Of a stretch of DNA of 64,000 nt, positions 21,764 through 32,304 are shown in pieces (the stretch's first letter is position 1; each line of letters opens with the position of its first letter). The notes under the pieces were generated by a model. The model was not told the DNA's origin. It made no database searches and saw nothing but the letters and a program-made list of their open reading frames with translations. Made by a program: the position numbers and the translations under genes. Origin of the DNA: Morganella morganii H1r (GTDB lineage Bacteria > Pseudomonadota > Gammaproteobacteria > Enterobacterales > Enterobacteriaceae); contig NZ_AYMP01000026.1 of NCBI RefSeq assembly GCF_000633515.1, positions 62,001 through 126,000 on the forward strand, given 5' to 3'.

Positions 21764-23533
21764 ATGCGTACTAATTATTGTGGGCAGCTTAACAGTGCTC
21801 ACATCGATCAAAAAGTAACCCTTAGTGGTTGGGTAAACCGTCGTCGTGATCTCGGGGGTTTGATTTTTATCGATATGCGTGACCGTGAAGGCATCGTTCA
21901 GGTTTTCTTCGATCCCGACCAAAAAGAAGCATTTGCCAAAGCCTCTGAATTACGGAATGAATTCTGTATTCAGATTACCGGAACTGTCCGCGCGCGACCT
22001 GAAAATCAAATTAATAAAGAGATGGCGACCGGCAGTGTGGAAGTGCATGCAGATGGCCTGACCATTTTTAACCGCTCTGAGCCGTTACCGCTCGACAGCA
22101 ACCACGAAAACACCGAAGAGATGCGTCTGAAATACCGCTATCTCGACCTGCGCCGCAGCGAAATGGCGAACCGTCTGAAAACCCGTGCGCGCATCACCGG
22201 GTTTGTCCGCCGCTTTATGGATACCGAAGGGTTCCTCGATATCGAAACCCCGATGCTGACCAAAGCCACACCGGAAGGTGCCCGTGACTACCTGGTGCCG
22301 AGTCGTGTCCACAAAGGCAAATTCTACGCACTGCCGCAGTCTCCGCAGCTGTTCAAACAGCTTCTGATGATGTCCGGTTTTGACCGTTACTATCAGATTG
22401 TCAAATGTTTCCGTGATGAAGATTTACGTGCTGACCGTCAGCCGGAATTCACCCAGATCGATGTGGAAACCTCCTTCATGACCGCCGATCAGGTCCGTGC
22501 GACCATGGAACGCATGATCCGCTCACTGTGGAATGAAATCATCAATGTTGAACTGGGCGATTTCCCGGTGATGACATTTGCGGAAGCGATGCGCCGCTTC
22601 GGTTCTGATAAGCCGGATTTACGTAACCCGCTGGAACTGACGGATATCGCCGATCTGGTGAAAAATTCTGAGTTCTCTGTGTTTGCTGATGCGGCAAATG
22701 ATCCGAAAGGCCGTGTTGTGGCACTGTGTGTTACCGGCGGCGCGGAAATGACCCGCAAACAGATTGATGAATACGGCAAATTTGTCGGTATCTACGGCGC
22801 GAAAGGCTTGGCGTGGATGAAAGTGAACGATCGTTCTGCGGGTATTGAGGGTGTTCAGTCTCCGGTCGCCAAATTCCTGACCGCAGAAACCGTTGAAGCG
22901 ATTCTGGAACGTACCGATGCGCAGACCGGCGACATCATTTTCTTCGGCGCGGGCGCGAAAGGCACCGTAACCGATGCAATGGGCGCGCTGCGTCTGAAAA
23001 CCGGCCGTGACCTGAATCTGACTGACCTGAACAGCTGGCGTCCGCTGTGGGTGATCGACTTCCCGATGTTTGAGGATGACGGCGAAGGCGGCCTGACCGC
23101 GATGCACCATCCGTTCACCTCACCGCGCGATATGTCACCGGAAGCGCTGAAAAACGCGCCGGAAGAGGCGATCGCCAATGCCTACGATATGGTTATCAAC
23201 GGCTACGAAGTGGGCGGCGGCTCTGTCCGTATCCACCGTAACGAAATGCAGCAGACCGTATTCGGCATCCTCGGGATCACCCCGGAAGAACAGCGCCGCA
23301 AATTCGGCTTCCTGCTCGATGCGTTACAATACGGCACACCACCGCATGCGGGTCTGGCCTTTGGTCTCGACCGTCTGGTGATGCTGCTGACCGGTACAGA
23401 AAACATCCGTGATGTTATCGCGTTCCCGAAAACCACGGCTGCCGCCTGTCTGATGACAGACGCACCGAGCTTTGCGAATGATGATGCCCTGAAAGAGCTG
23501 GCGATCACAGTAACTCAGAAAGAGAGTGACTGA
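21764..23533 (+). CDS. aspS: Aspartyl-tRNA synthetase
   Basis: A 589-residue class II synthetase of the bacterial type. It has the N-terminal OB anticodon-binding domain ([26 protein letters not shown]), class II motif 2 ([18 protein letters not shown]), the bacterial GAD insertion domain near 290-420, and motif 3 ([15 protein letters not shown]). AGGATATC precedes the ATG. It heads the aspS-nudB-yebC-ruvC group found in E. coli. Confidence 0.98.
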   Translation: MRTNYCGQLNSAHIDQKVTLSGWVNRRRDLGGLIFIDMRDREGIVQVFFDPDQKEAFAKASELRNEFCIQITGTVRARPENQINKEMATGSVEVHADGLTIFNRSEPLPLDSNHENTEEMRLKYRYLDLRRSEMANRLKTRARITGFVRRFMDTEGFLDIETPMLTKATPEGARDYLVPSRVHKGKFYALPQSPQLFKQLLMMSGFDRYYQIVKCFRDEDLRADRQPEFTQIDVETSFMTADQVRATMERMIRSLWNEIINVELGDFPVMTFAEAMRRFGSDKPDLRNPLELTDIADLVKNSEFSVFADAANDPKGRVVALCVTGGAEMTRKQIDEYGKFVGIYGAKGLAWMKVNDRSAGIEGVQSPVAKFLTAETVEAILERTDAQTGDIIFFGAGAKGTVTDAMGALRLKTGRDLNLTDLNSWRPLWVIDFPMFEDDGEGGLTAMHHPFTSPRDMSPEALKNAPEEAIANAYDMVINGYEVGGGSVRIHRNEMQQTVFGILGITPEEQRRKFGFLLDALQYGTPPHAGLAFGLDRLVMLLTGTENIRDVIAFPKTTAAACLMTDAPSFANDDALKELAITVTQKESD

Positions 23534-23538
23534 ATCTG

Positions 23539-23991
23539 ATGGCTTTTAAACGCCCTGAATCTGTGCTGGTGGTTATCTGTGAGCAGGAAACGGGGCGTGT
23601 TCTGATGTTACAGCGCCGTGACGATCCTGCTTTCTGGCAGTCCGTCACCGGCAGTCTGGAACCGGGAGAGACTCCCCGTGATGCCGCATTGCGGGAAGTA
23701 AAAGAAGAAACCGGTATTGATATCCTTGCGGAAGGACTGCGGCTGACGGATTGTCAGCGCACCGTCCGCTATACCATTTTTCCGCATTTCCGTCACCGGT
23801 ATGCACCGGACGTGACGCACAATACGGAACACTGGTTTGTGTTATGCTTACCCGCGCCGAAGGCGGTTCCCTTAACGGAGCATCTGGCGTATGAATGGTT
23901 GCCGGCAGCGGATGCCGCCGTGAAAACTATCTCACCCAGTAACGGGGAAGCAATTGAAGAATTCGTTCGTCAGTGTGTTCTTCCGCAGTGA
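23539..23991 (+). CDS. nudB: Dihydroneopterin triphosphate diphosphatase NudB
   Basis: NudB hydrolyses dihydroneopterin triphosphate to the monophosphate in folate synthesis. The 150-residue protein contains an intact Nudix box, GSLEPGETPRDAAL followed by REVKEETGI, in its N-terminal half. It starts five bases after the aspS stop and precedes yebC, the E. coli order. Confidence 0.95.
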   Translation: MAFKRPESVLVVICEQETGRVLMLQRRDDPAFWQSVTGSLEPGETPRDAALREVKEETGIDILAEGLRLTDCQRTVRYTIFPHFRHRYAPDVTHNTEHWFVLCLPAPKAVPLTEHLAYEWLPAADAAVKTISPSNGEAIEEFVRQCVLPQ

Positions 23992-24042
23992 CAGCGGATT
24001 TAAATGAATGAACGTCGTAAGACTTAATCTGGAGATTAGAGA

Positions 24043-24786
24043 ATGGCAGGTCATAGTAAATGGGCCAACACCAAACACCGCAAGGCCGCGCAAGATGCGA
24101 AGCGCGGTAAAATTTTCACGAAAATCATTCGTGAATTAGTCACGGCGTCGCGCATTGGTGGTCCTGATCCTGCATCTAACCCACGTCTGCGTGCGGCAGT
24201 GGATAAAGCGTTATCAAACAACATGACCCGCGATACCCTGAACCGTGCGATTGCACGCGGGGCGGGTAATGATGAAAACGATAACATGGAATCCATCGTA
24301 TACGAAGGCTACGGCCCGGGCGGTACTGCTGTGATGGTGGAGTGCCTGACGGATAACCGTAAACGTACGGTTTCGGATGTGCGCCATGCGTTCACCAAAA
24401 CCGGCGGCAACCTGGGAACTGATGGTTCAGTCGCTTATCTGTTTACCCGCAAAGGTATCATTTCCTATGCACCGGGTCTGGATGAAGATGCGGTGATGGA
24501 TGCGGCGCTGGAAGCCGGTGCTGATGATGTTGAAACCTTTGACGACGGCGCTATCGACGTTTACACCGCCTGGGAAATTCTGGGTGATGTCAAAGACGCG
24601 ATGGATGCAGCCGGTTTCAACGCTGAATCTGCCGAAGTATCGATGATCCCGTCCACCAAAGCGGATCTGGATGCGGAAACCGCACCAAAACTGATGCGCC
24701 TTATCGATATGCTGGAAGACTCTGACGATGTGCAGGAAGTCTACCACAACGGCGATATCTCAGACGAAGTTGCAGCACTGCTGTAA
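24043..24786 (+). CDS. yebC: YebC/PmpR family DNA-binding regulatory protein
   Basis: A 247-residue protein starting [28 protein letters not shown], the hallmark of the YebC/TACO1 family. Members were described as DNA-binding transcription regulators; more recent work links some to translation of proline-rich stretches. Three-domain alpha/beta layout with conserved YEGYGPGG and [13 protein letters not shown] is intact. A GGAGATTAGAG site precedes the ATG. Confidence 0.96.
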   Translation: MAGHSKWANTKHRKAAQDAKRGKIFTKIIRELVTASRIGGPDPASNPRLRAAVDKALSNNMTRDTLNRAIARGAGNDENDNMESIVYEGYGPGGTAVMVECLTDNRKRTVSDVRHAFTKTGGNLGTDGSVAYLFTRKGIISYAPGLDEDAVMDAALEAGADDVETFDDGAIDVYTAWEILGDVKDAMDAAGFNAESAEVSMIPSTKADLDAETAPKLMRLIDMLEDSDDVQEVYHNGDISDEVAALL

Positions 24787-24804
24787 TTTCCGTCACTCAC
24801 TCCG

Positions 24805-24840
24805 CAGAGGATGCGCTGCTGTGCGCATCCCTCTGTTTTC
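24805..24840 (+). terminator. Terminator after yebC
   Basis: A 12-bp GC-rich stem with one bulged C (CAGAGGATGCGC / GCGCATCCCTCTG) around loop TGCTGT ends in TTTTC, 20 bases after the yebC stop and 36 before ruvC. It may attenuate rather than fully stop transcription into ruvC. Confidence 0.75.
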
Positions 24841-24875
24841 GTGCTTTTTTCCTGTTGTGACAATACGGTCCTCCT

Positions 24876-25400
24876 ATGGCAATTATTCTCGGTATTGACC
24901 CCGGCTCGCGGGTGACCGGATATGGTGTTATCCGCCAGCAGGGACGGCGTCTGCTGTATATCGGCAGCGGCTGTATCCGCACACAGGTGGATGATCTCCC
25001 GTCCCGTCTGGGCAAAATTTACGCCGGTGTCAGTGAAATCATCACCCAGTATCAGCCGGATTATTTTGCTATCGAACAGGTTTTTATGGCCAAAAATGCT
25101 GATTCTGCCCTGAAGCTGGGACAGGCCCGTGGTGTGGCGATTCTGGCGGCGGTGAATAATAATCTGCCGGTATTTGAATATGCGGCGCGCCAGGTGAAAC
25201 AAACGGTCACCGGCACCGGGGCGGCGGAAAAAGCCCAGGTTCAGCATATGGTGCGCTCAATACTGAAACTGTCAGCTGCACCGCAGGCGGATGCGGCAGA
25301 TGCACTGGCGATTGCGATCACCCACTGTCATTTTAACCAGAATCTGGTGCAGATGGGCCAGCCGCGTCTGGTGATGGCACGCGGACGGCTGAAAGAGTAA
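24876..25400 (+). CDS. ruvC: Holliday junction resolvase RuvC
   Basis: RuvC cuts Holliday junctions after RuvAB branch migration. The 174-residue protein has its acidic catalytic residues: D8 in [15 protein letters not shown]67 in FAIEQVFM, and the C-terminal aspartate pair in [14 protein letters not shown]. In E. coli yebB lies between ruvC and ruvA; here there is only a short spacer with a LexA box. Confidence 0.97.
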   Translation: MAIILGIDPGSRVTGYGVIRQQGRRLLYIGSGCIRTQVDDLPSRLGKIYAGVSEIITQYQPDYFAIEQVFMAKNADSALKLGQARGVAILAAVNNNLPVFEYAARQVKQTVTGTGAAEKAQVQHMVRSILKLSAAPQADAADALAIAITHCHFNQNLVQMGQPRLVMARGRLKE

Positions 25401-25433
25401 CCGGTGTCGCAGATACCCGTGATTTTCTGATGG

Positions 25434-25449
25434 CTGGATATACGTCCAG
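25434..25449 (+). promoter_or_regulatory. LexA (SOS) box of ruvAB
   Basis: CTGGATATACGTCCAG fits the LexA rule CTG-N10-CAG and is nearly identical to the ruvA box known in E. coli (CTGGATATCTATCCAG, from memory). It lies 51 bases upstream of the ruvA start, so ruvAB is expected to be induced by DNA damage here too. Confidence 0.9.
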
Positions 25450-25499
25450 CTTTTTTTATGCTATAAACAGGCTCTGCCGCATTCATAAAGGAGACGCGC

Positions 25500-26114
25500 G
25501 TGATCGGTCGCTTAAGAGGTATTGTGCTGGAAAAACAGCCGCCTGTCGTATTACTGGAAACCAACGGTGTGGGCTATGAAGTCCATATGCCGATGACCTG
25601 TTTCTATGAACTGCCGGATGCCGGTCAGGAAGCTATTCTGTTCACGCAGTTTATTGTGCGGGAAGATGCACAGTTACTGTACGGTTTTAATGATAAGCAG
25701 GAACGCGCGCTGTTCCGTGAATTAATCAAAGTGAACGGCGTCGGGCCGAAACTGGCACTGGCGATCCTCTCCGGTATGTCTGCACAGCAGTTTGTGGCGG
25801 CGGTTGAGCAGGGTGCTGTTGCGCAGTTAATTAAACTGCCGGGTGTCGGCAAGAAAACCGCCGAACGTCTGGTGGTGGAAATGAAAGACCGTTTCAAAGG
25901 GCTCAACGGTGACCTGTTCCGTGATACGGAAATGTCGCTTCCGGCCAGTCAGCAGGCGGGCAACAGCCGGGCAGATGCGGAATCCGAAGCCATTGAGGCA
26001 CTGATTTCCCTCGGCTATAAACCGCAGGAAGCCAGCCGCATGATAGCGAAAGTCTCCACAGCCGGTTCAGACAGCGAAACACTGATCCGCGAAGCACTGC
26101 GCGCCGCGCTGTAA
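25500..26114 (+). CDS. ruvA: Holliday junction branch migration protein RuvA
   Basis: RuvA binds four-way junctions as a tetramer and loads RuvB. The 204-residue protein has the N-terminal OB fold ([28 protein letters not shown]), two helix-hairpin-helix motifs ([14 protein letters not shown] and [14 protein letters not shown]), and the C-terminal RuvB-contact domain ([17 protein letters not shown]). It uses GTG at 25500 with AAGGAGACG just upstream. Confidence 0.98.
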   Translation: MIGRLRGIVLEKQPPVVLLETNGVGYEVHMPMTCFYELPDAGQEAILFTQFIVREDAQLLYGFNDKQERALFRELIKVNGVGPKLALAILSGMSAQQFVAAVEQGAVAQLIKLPGVGKKTAERLVVEMKDRFKGLNGDLFRDTEMSLPASQQAGNSRADAESEAIEALISLGYKPQEASRMIAKVSTAGSDSETLIREALRAAL

Positions 26115-26151
26115 TAATAAAAACGATGATGACACAACGGGGTGACAGGTC

Positions 26152-27162
26152 ATGATTGAAGCTGACAGACTGATTACGGCGGAAACGCTGCCGGATGATG
26201 AGGTGGTGGATCGCGCTATCCGGCCGAAATTACTGGCGGAATATGTGGGTCAGCCGCAGGTCTGTTCGCAGATGGAAATCTTTATCGAGGCTGCCCGTCA
26301 GCGCGGGGATGCCCTCGATCATCTGCTGATTTTCGGCCCGCCGGGACTCGGAAAAACCACACTGGCGAATATTGTCGCCAATGAAATGGGTGTCAATCTG
26401 CGCACCACCTCCGGCCCGGTGCTGGAAAAAGCCGGTGATCTGGCGGCGATGCTGACCAATCTCGAACCCCACGATGTGCTGTTTATCGATGAAATCCACC
26501 GCCTGTCCCCGGTGGTGGAAGAAATTCTCTATCCGGCGATGGAAGATTACCAGCTGGATATCATGATCGGGGAAGGGCCGGCTGCCCGCTCCATTAAAAT
26601 CGACCTGCCGCCGTTTACCCTGATCGGTGCCACCACCCGCGCCGGTTCCCTGACATCACCACTGCGTGACCGTTTCGGGATCGTGCAGCGGCTGGAATTT
26701 TATAATACGGACGATTTGCAGCATATTGTCAGCCGCAGTGCCCGTTATATGGGGCTGGATATTTCGGATGACGGTGCCCGCCAGATTGCCATGCGTTCAC
26801 GCGGCACACCACGTATCACCAACCGCCTGCTGCGCCGTGTGCGGGATTTTGCCCAGGTGAAAGGTGACGGCGGTATTGACGGGCTGATTGCCGGTCAGGC
26901 TCTGGATATGCTGAATGTGGATTCCGCCGGGTTTGATTACCTGGATCGCAAGTTACTGGTCACCATTATTGATAAATTTATGGGCGGCCCGGTCGGGCTG
27001 GATAACCTGGCGGCGGCTATCGGCGAAGAGCGGGAAACCATTGAGGATGTCATCGAGCCTTTCTTAATCCAGCAGGGTTTTATTCAGCGGACCCCGCGCG
27101 GGCGCCTTGCCACCGCACATGCCTATCGCCACTTTGGTATTGATCACAGCGGAAACGATTAA
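26152..27162 (+). CDS. ruvB: Holliday junction branch migration ATPase RuvB
   Basis: RuvB is the hexameric AAA+ motor that drives branch migration. The 336 residues equal the E. coli length. Walker [11 protein letters not shown], Walker [11 protein letters not shown], sensor 1 [18 protein letters not shown], and the C-terminal winged helix ending in [15 protein letters not shown] are all present. It follows ruvA by 37 bases. Confidence 0.98.
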   Translation: MIEADRLITAETLPDDEVVDRAIRPKLLAEYVGQPQVCSQMEIFIEAARQRGDALDHLLIFGPPGLGKTTLANIVANEMGVNLRTTSGPVLEKAGDLAAMLTNLEPHDVLFIDEIHRLSPVVEEILYPAMEDYQLDIMIGEGPAARSIKIDLPPFTLIGATTRAGSLTSPLRDRFGIVQRLEFYNTDDLQHIVSRSARYMGLDISDDGARQIAMRSRGTPRITNRLLRRVRDFAQVKGDGGIDGLIAGQALDMLNVDSAGFDYLDRKLLVTIIDKFMGGPVGLDNLAAAIGEERETIEDVIEPFLIQQGFIQRTPRGRLATAHAYRHFGIDHSGND

Positions 27163-27183
27163 AAACCCGGTCCTCAGACCTGA

Positions 27184-27210
27184 GGGTAAACATAATATGT
27201 TTACCCTTTT
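27184..27210 (+). terminator. Terminator after ruvB
   Basis: Stem GGGTAAACAT / ATGTTTACCC with a three-base loop followed by TTTT, 21 bases past the ruvB stop. Confidence 0.85.
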
Positions 27211-27358
27211 GCGCATGTGATAATTAAATGGATTTTTGGGAAATAATCCGGGAGGATTTCCCTGTAATTGGTTGTTTTTCGATATTTAAAAATTGGTATG
27301 CATTGCCTGAACCCTGTAATGTAAAAGAGGATTTCGTTAAAGGGAAAAGGAACTGACT

Positions 27359-28111
27359 ATGCGTGTTCATTTTATCATTCATGACTATTTTGAAGCACCG
27401 GGCGCTTACGAGTATTGGGCAAGGAAGAACAATTACGATGTCACGTTCACCCGTCTGTATGAAGGTGACAAGTTACCTGACAGCATCAGCGGAATTGATT
27501 TTCTGATTGTCATGGGCGGGCCGCAAAACCCGGAAACCACCACTGCACAGTGCGCTTATTTTGATTCCGAAAAAGAGCAGGCGTTTATCGCCAACGCCAT
27601 CAATTCAAATAAAGTTGTCATCGGGGTCTGCCTTGGCGCACAGCTTATCGGTGAAGCATTAGGCGCGCCGTATACACAATCACCGGAGAAAGAGTTCGGT
27701 AAATTCACCATCCACATGACCAACGCCGGAAAACGCAGCCAGCTGTTTTCTCATTTCGGCGATTCGCTGGGTGTGGGCCACTGGCATTACGATATGCCGG
27801 GATTAACCGAAGGTGCGCAGATTATCGCTTTCAGTGCCGGTTGCCCGCGTCAGATTATTGAATACACCAAACGCGTTTACGGCTTCCAGTGTCATATGGA
27901 ACTGACCCGTGATGTGGTGGAGTATCTGATCCTCAACGGCGAAAATGATCTTAAATCGGCCTCCGGATTCCGTTTTGTTGATACACCAAGTGCGATCCGC
28001 AGACACAGTTACAGTGAGATGAATGAAAAACTGATCACATTTCTCGACAAACTGGTGCTGAGTGTGAATCCGGTGAAACCGAAAGTGCGGACAAAATCAG
28101 AAACAGCGTAA
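27359..28111 (+). CDS. Class I glutamine amidotransferase-like protein
   Basis: A 250-residue stand-alone class I glutamine amidotransferase domain of the GMP-synthase/YfeJ type. The nucleophile cysteine is C91 in VIGVCLGAQLIGEALG, and the partner histidine and glutamate are H179 and E181 in YGFQCHMELT. DFLIVMGGPQNP is the oxyanion region. There is no fused synthase domain, so its acceptor is unknown. Some relatives hydrolyse gamma-glutamyl peptides or amides. It has its own promoter region and terminator and is not part of the ruv operon. Confidence 0.85.
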   Translation: MRVHFIIHDYFEAPGAYEYWARKNNYDVTFTRLYEGDKLPDSISGIDFLIVMGGPQNPETTTAQCAYFDSEKEQAFIANAINSNKVVIGVCLGAQLIGEALGAPYTQSPEKEFGKFTIHMTNAGKRSQLFSHFGDSLGVGHWHYDMPGLTEGAQIIAFSAGCPRQIIEYTKRVYGFQCHMELTRDVVEYLILNGENDLKSASGFRFVDTPSAIRRHSYSEMNEKLITFLDKLVLSVNPVKPKVRTKSETA

Positions 28112-28132
28112 TAATGCAGTTTAGCAGAAAGT

Positions 28133-28161
28133 AAAAAGCCCTGAAAAAAACAGGGCTTTTT
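28133..28161. terminator. Bidirectional terminator, amidotransferase / znuB
   Basis: An 11-bp stem AAAAAGCCCTG / CAGGGCTTTTT with T tracts in both directions lies between two convergent genes. Confidence 0.92.
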
Positions 28162-28174
28162 GCTGTATATACAA

Positions 28175-28960
28175 TTAATTATGTGGTTTCACCAGCAGGC
28201 TGAGAATAAAGCAGCAGGCGGCACAAAGCACCACGGACGGTCCCGCAGGGGTGTCATAAAAAGCGGAGAAGGCTAACCCGCCGGTGATGGAAATCATTCC
28301 GGTGATAACCGCACCCGCAGCCATCTGCTCCGGTGTCCGTGCAAAACGGCGGGCAGCGGCGGCAGGAATAATCAGCAGTGACGTGATAATCAGCGCACCG
28401 ACAAACTTCATGGCGAGGCCGATGGTCAGTGCGGTGACCAGCATCAGCATCATCCGCAGTCTGCCGGGATTGATACCATCAACAAACGCCAGCTCCGGGC
28501 TGATAGTCAGAGAGAGCAGATTGCGCCACTGCCACATCAGCAAACCGGTCACGATAGTCACACCCACAGCAATCGGCAGCAAATCTTCATAGGTCACTGA
28601 CAGCAGATCACCGAACAGGTAAGCCATCAGATCCACCCGCACATTCGACATCAGACTGACCACCACCAGACCGAGAGACAACGCACTGTGCGCCATAATC
28701 CCCAGCAGGGTATCCACCGCCAGTTGCGGACGGCGCTCCAGCCAGACCAGCAGCATCGCCAGAATCAGTGTTACGGCAATCACGGCATAAAACGGACTGA
28801 CATTCAGCAGCAGACCAAAAGCGACCCCGAGCAGCGACGCATGCGCCAGCGTATCACCAAAATAGGACATCCGCCGCCAGACCACAAAAGAACCGAGCGG
28901 TCCGGCAGCGATCGCCAGTAACATCCCGGCGAGCCAGCCCGGTAGCAGTAATTCAATCAT
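28175..28960 (-). CDS. znuB: Zinc ABC transporter permease ZnuB
   Basis: ZnuB forms the inner-membrane channel of the high-affinity zinc importer ZnuABC. The 261-residue protein (261 in E. coli) has the ABC-3 family layout with seven to eight membrane segments: [33 protein letters not shown], and [25 protein letters not shown] with the coupling region. It overlaps the end of znuC by eight bases. Confidence 0.96.
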   Translation of the reverse strand: MIELLLPGWLAGMLLAIAAGPLGSFVVWRRMSYFGDTLAHASLLGVAFGLLLNVSPFYAVIAVTLILAMLLVWLERRPQLAVDTLLGIMAHSALSLGLVVVSLMSNVRVDLMAYLFGDLLSVTYEDLLPIAVGVTIVTGLLMWQWRNLLSLTISPELAFVDGINPGRLRMMLMLVTALTIGLAMKFVGALIITSLLIIPAAAARRFARTPEQMAAGAVITGMISITGGLAFSAFYDTPAGPSVVLCAACCFILSLLVKPHN

Positions 28961-29762
28961 GGCGGCACTCCGGGGCGGATTTTACAGAGCCATCTGCCGG
29001 GGCGTGATTCCCGCAGCAGGGCGCAGAAGGGGATAACACTGCACTGTCGTTTTCATGGCTGTGGTTGTGATGATGACGGTACACGCCGATCTGTGTGGCG
29101 GCACGGGTTCCGAACATGGCGGTAAACTCCGGATGGGCTGCCACCACATCCGGCTCACCGGAACAGCAGATATGCCGGTTGATACACAGCACGGTATCGG
29201 TTTTTGCCATCACCAGATGCAGATCGTGAGAAACCATCAGCACCGCGCAGTTCAGTTCATCGCGCAGCCGGGTAATCAGGTCATACAGTGCGACCTGGCC
29301 GTTGACATCCACACCCTGAGTCGGCTCATCAAGCACCAGCAACTGCGGCCGGGCGAGCAGGGCACGGGCCAGTAACACACGCTGCATCTCGCCGCCGGAC
29401 AGCCGTTGCATTGGTTTTCCGGTCAGGTGGGCGGCATTGACGCGCTCAAGTGCCGCGAGGCATTCGCCTTTGCTGACGCCGCGCTTCAGGCGAAGAAAAC
29501 GGGCAACCGTCAGCGGCATTGTCGGGTCAAGATAGAGTTTCTGCGGGACATAGCCGACAGTCAGCCCGGGCGTGCGGGTGACGGTGCCGGACGTTGGCCC
29601 GGTAAGGCCGAGAACCACACGGACAATGGTGGATTTTCCTGCACCGTTCGGCCCGAGAAGGGTGATAATTTTTCCGGGGGATAATGTAAATGAAATGTCC
29701 TCCAGTACCGTATTGGCACCAAAAGCGACTGAAACATCATTTACCGCGATAAGTGTTGACAT
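28953..29762 (-). CDS. znuC: Zinc ABC transporter ATP-binding protein ZnuC
   Basis: The ATPase of the ZnuABC zinc importer. Walker [10 protein letters not shown], signature LSGGEMQRV, Walker [13 protein letters not shown] and H-loop VSHD are intact. The 269 residues exceed the E. coli 251; the extra length is a C-terminal tail with histidines and cysteines ([14 protein letters not shown] and a CCGNH/C...CRHD tail) that may sense or buffer zinc. It is divergent from znuA with a shared Zur operator. Confidence 0.97.
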   Translation of the reverse strand: MSTLIAVNDVSVAFGANTVLEDISFTLSPGKIITLLGPNGAGKSTIVRVVLGLTGPTSGTVTRTPGLTVGYVPQKLYLDPTMPLTVARFLRLKRGVSKGECLAALERVNAAHLTGKPMQRLSGGEMQRVLLARALLARPQLLVLDEPTQGVDVNGQVALYDLITRLRDELNCAVLMVSHDLHLVMAKTDTVLCINRHICCSGEPDVVAAHPEFTAMFGTRAATQIGVYRHHHNHSHENDSAVLSPSAPCCGNHAPADGSVKSAPECRHD

Positions 29763-29789
29763 GGCAAATTATTATCTTGCAGAATGAAT

Positions 29790-29812
29790 GAAACGTTATA
29801 ATATAACATTTC
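29790..29812. promoter_or_regulatory. Zur operator between znuCB and znuA
   Basis: A 23-bp near-perfect palindrome with arms GAAACGTTATA and TATAACATTTC lies in the divergent znuC/znuA spacer and matches the enterobacterial Zur box consensus. It should give zinc-dependent repression of both transcripts. It lies 27 bases upstream of the znuA ATG. Confidence 0.92.
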
Positions 29813-29838
29813 AACATTCATGTCACGGAGTTTCCATT

Positions 29839-30753
29839 ATGCAGCACCAGTCACGGCACGGAATAAAAACAGCGTTTATTGCCACATTTTTGAGTCTGAC
29901 CGCACAAACCGCCAGCGCAGATGTGTTAACATCGGTACGTCCTGTCGGGTTAATCGCCGCTGCGGTTGCAGATGGCGTCACGGACACACAGATTTTACTG
30001 CCGGATGGTGCTTCACCGCATGATTATGCACTCAAACCGTCTGATCTGAAAAAAATCCGTTCAGCGGATTTGGTTGTCTGGGTCGGGCCGGAGCTGGAAA
30101 CCTTCCTGCAAAAGCCGCTTTCAGCTGTTCCGGAACAAAAACAGATCGTTATCAGCGAACTTGAGTCTGTTAAACCTTTTCTGCTGAAAAACGATGAAGA
30201 TGATGATCACGATGAAGACGGTCATCATCATCACGGTGAGTACAATATGCACCTGTGGATGTCGCCGGATATTGCCCGGCAGACCGCTCAGGCAGTGTAT
30301 AATAAACTTTTGGTGAGTTATCCGGATAAAAAATCTGTGCTGGACGTAAACCTGCGTAAATTCAATGGACAACTTACTGAAACTGAGAAGAATATTGCTC
30401 AGCAGCTGGCACCGGTGAAAACACGCGGTTATTTTGTTTTTCATGACGCCTATGGTTATTTTGAAAAACGCTTTGACCTTTCGCCTTCCGGGCATTTTAC
30501 GGTCAACCCTGAAATTCAGCCGGGTGCGCAGACACTCAACAACATCAAATTAAAGCTGGCTGAGCAAAACGCCTTGTGTGTGTTTTCTGAGCCGCAGTTC
30601 AGGCCGGCAGTCATTAAAGCGGTGGCCAAAGGGACGAACGCGAAGATGGGCGTCCTTGACCCGCTGGGCAGCGGAATTGCAGTGGATCGGGACGGTTATA
30701 CCAACTTCCTGTCACGGTTATCAGCACAGTACGCATCCTGCCTGGAGCAATAA
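29839..30753 (+). CDS. znuA: Zinc ABC transporter substrate-binding protein ZnuA
   Basis: The periplasmic zinc receptor of ZnuABC. The mature protein is exported by a signal peptide ([16 protein letters not shown]). Zinc-binding histidines are in [14 protein letters not shown], the His/Asp-rich loop around [25 protein letters not shown], and [16 protein letters not shown] chose ATG 29839 (304 residues); a start 17 codons upstream would lie inside the Zur operator. A GGAG site precedes it. Confidence 0.96.
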   Translation: MQHQSRHGIKTAFIATFLSLTAQTASADVLTSVRPVGLIAAAVADGVTDTQILLPDGASPHDYALKPSDLKKIRSADLVVWVGPELETFLQKPLSAVPEQKQIVISELESVKPFLLKNDEDDDHDEDGHHHHGEYNMHLWMSPDIARQTAQAVYNKLLVSYPDKKSVLDVNLRKFNGQLTETEKNIAQQLAPVKTRGYFVFHDAYGYFEKRFDLSPSGHFTVNPEIQPGAQTLNNIKLKLAEQNALCVFSEPQFRPAVIKAVAKGTNAKMGVLDPLGSGIAVDRDGYTNFLSRLSAQYASCLEQ

Positions 30754-30769
30754 ATAAGGAACAGAACGC

Positions 30770-32146
30770 GTGCAATTGCAGCAACTGGCAAAATCCGCCG
30801 TTCTGGTATACAACCAGTTACCCAAAGCGCATCGCATGATGCTGGGAATGTTAACTGCCGCAACACTGGGTGTCGCTGTCTGGCACCCGTTTGCTGTATA
30901 TCATGAGCGGAATGCTGATAACGAACAATATACTGAAACTGATTTTGCACCGCCTGCGGACACTTTTGCCATACAGGCGGGAACCGGCACGGACGCGGAT
31001 ACCGACGATATTATCACTGACAGCAGCGATCAGCTGCCGGATGAAGGTCTCGCCAAAGAATCTGATGATCTTGATGACGCCTCCCCGACTGATACCGTTA
31101 TCCCGACCTCACGTGAATACACTGTTGCCAGCGGTGACAGCCTGTCTGCTATCCTGACACAGTACGGGATAGACTCCTCTGATGTGGCCTTATTATCTAA
31201 CCAGTTCAAAGAATTGCGTAATCTGCAAATCGGACAGACCCTTTCCTGGGAACTGAATGACGATGGCGAACTGAAATCTCTGAGCTGGGCGGTTAACCGC
31301 CGTGAAACCCGCACCTATGCCCGCAGCGGCAACGGATTCAAAGAAACCAAAGAGATGCGCGAAGGGGAATGGCAGACAAAACGCCTGACCGGCAAAGTCA
31401 GCGGCAGCCTGAATGCCAGTGCATCAAAAGCGGGACTGACCCGCAGCGAAGTACGTGATATTTCCAAGGCGTTACAGTGGCAGGTGGATGTCCGCAAGGT
31501 GAAAAACGGCGATCGCTTCACTGTACTGACCTCCCGTGAAATGCTGGACGGCAAACAGGAACAGAGCCAGATGCTGGCGGTGCGTCTGCATACTAACGGG
31601 CGTGACTATTATGCATTCCGCGCTGAAGACGGCCGTTTTTATGATGCCAAAGGCGACGGGCTGGAGCGCGGTTTCCTGCGTTTCCCGACCACCAGACAAT
31701 TCCGTGTTTCCTCACACTTTAACCCGCGCCGTGTAAACCCGGTCACCGGGCGTGTTGCCCCGCATAAAGGGGTCGATTTCGCTATGCCGGTCGGCACACC
31801 GGTTCTGGCAGTCGGTGACGGGGAAGTGGTTGTGGCTAAATTCAGTGGTGCGGCGGGCAATTTCGTGGCTATCCGTCACGGTCGTCAGTTCACCACCCGT
31901 TATATGCACATGCGCAAACTGCTGGTTAAACCGGGCCAGAAAGTCAAACGCGGTGATAAAGTCGGGTTATCCGGTAATACCGGGCGCTCTACCGGGCCGC
32001 ATCTGCACTTTGAAGTCTGGAACGGGCAACAGGCGGTGAACCCGCTGACAGCAAAACTGCCGAGTTCCGGCGGGCTGACCGGCAAAGATCGTACCGGTTA
32101 CCTGGCGCTGGTCAAACAATATCGTCCTCAGCTGACACTTGATTAA
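30770..32146 (+). CDS. mepM: Murein DD-endopeptidase MepM
   Basis: MepM cleaves peptide cross-links in peptidoglycan so the sacculus can grow. The 458-residue protein has an N-terminal signal anchor (MLGMLTAATLGVAVW), a LysM/OapA-like peptidoglycan-binding region around residues 115-165 (TVASGDSLSAILTQYG), and a C-terminal M23 peptidase with HKGVDFAMPVGTPV and HLHFEVW holding the zinc ligands. The start is GTG with AAGGAAC upstream, 16 bases after znuA; the same order is found in E. coli. Confidence 0.95.
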   Translation: MQLQQLAKSAVLVYNQLPKAHRMMLGMLTAATLGVAVWHPFAVYHERNADNEQYTETDFAPPADTFAIQAGTGTDADTDDIITDSSDQLPDEGLAKESDDLDDASPTDTVIPTSREYTVASGDSLSAILTQYGIDSSDVALLSNQFKELRNLQIGQTLSWELNDDGELKSLSWAVNRRETRTYARSGNGFKETKEMREGEWQTKRLTGKVSGSLNASASKAGLTRSEVRDISKALQWQVDVRKVKNGDRFTVLTSREMLDGKQEQSQMLAVRLHTNGRDYYAFRAEDGRFYDAKGDGLERGFLRFPTTRQFRVSSHFNPRRVNPVTGRVAPHKGVDFAMPVGTPVLAVGDGEVVVAKFSGAAGNFVAIRHGRQFTTRYMHMRKLLVKPGQKVKRGDKVGLSGNTGRSTGPHLHFEVWNGQQAVNPLTAKLPSSGGLTGKDRTGYLALVKQYRPQLTLD

Positions 32147-32159
32147 TCCTCTCATTTCG

Positions 32160-32192
32160 CCGGACGGGTATGAAAAAGCCCGTCCGGTGCAT
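32160..32192 (+). terminator. Terminator after mepM
   Basis: A 9-bp stem CCGGACGGG / CCCGTCCGG with a ten-base loop, followed by TGCATTTT. Confidence 0.75.
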
Positions 32193-32304
32193 TTTCAGAA
32201 TGCGGAATTTTAATGTACTTCTGAGTTCAGATAATCAATAATAATAGATCACGGTATTTATAATATCATGATAAATAAGCTTAATTTAATACGGGTATCC
32301 CTCT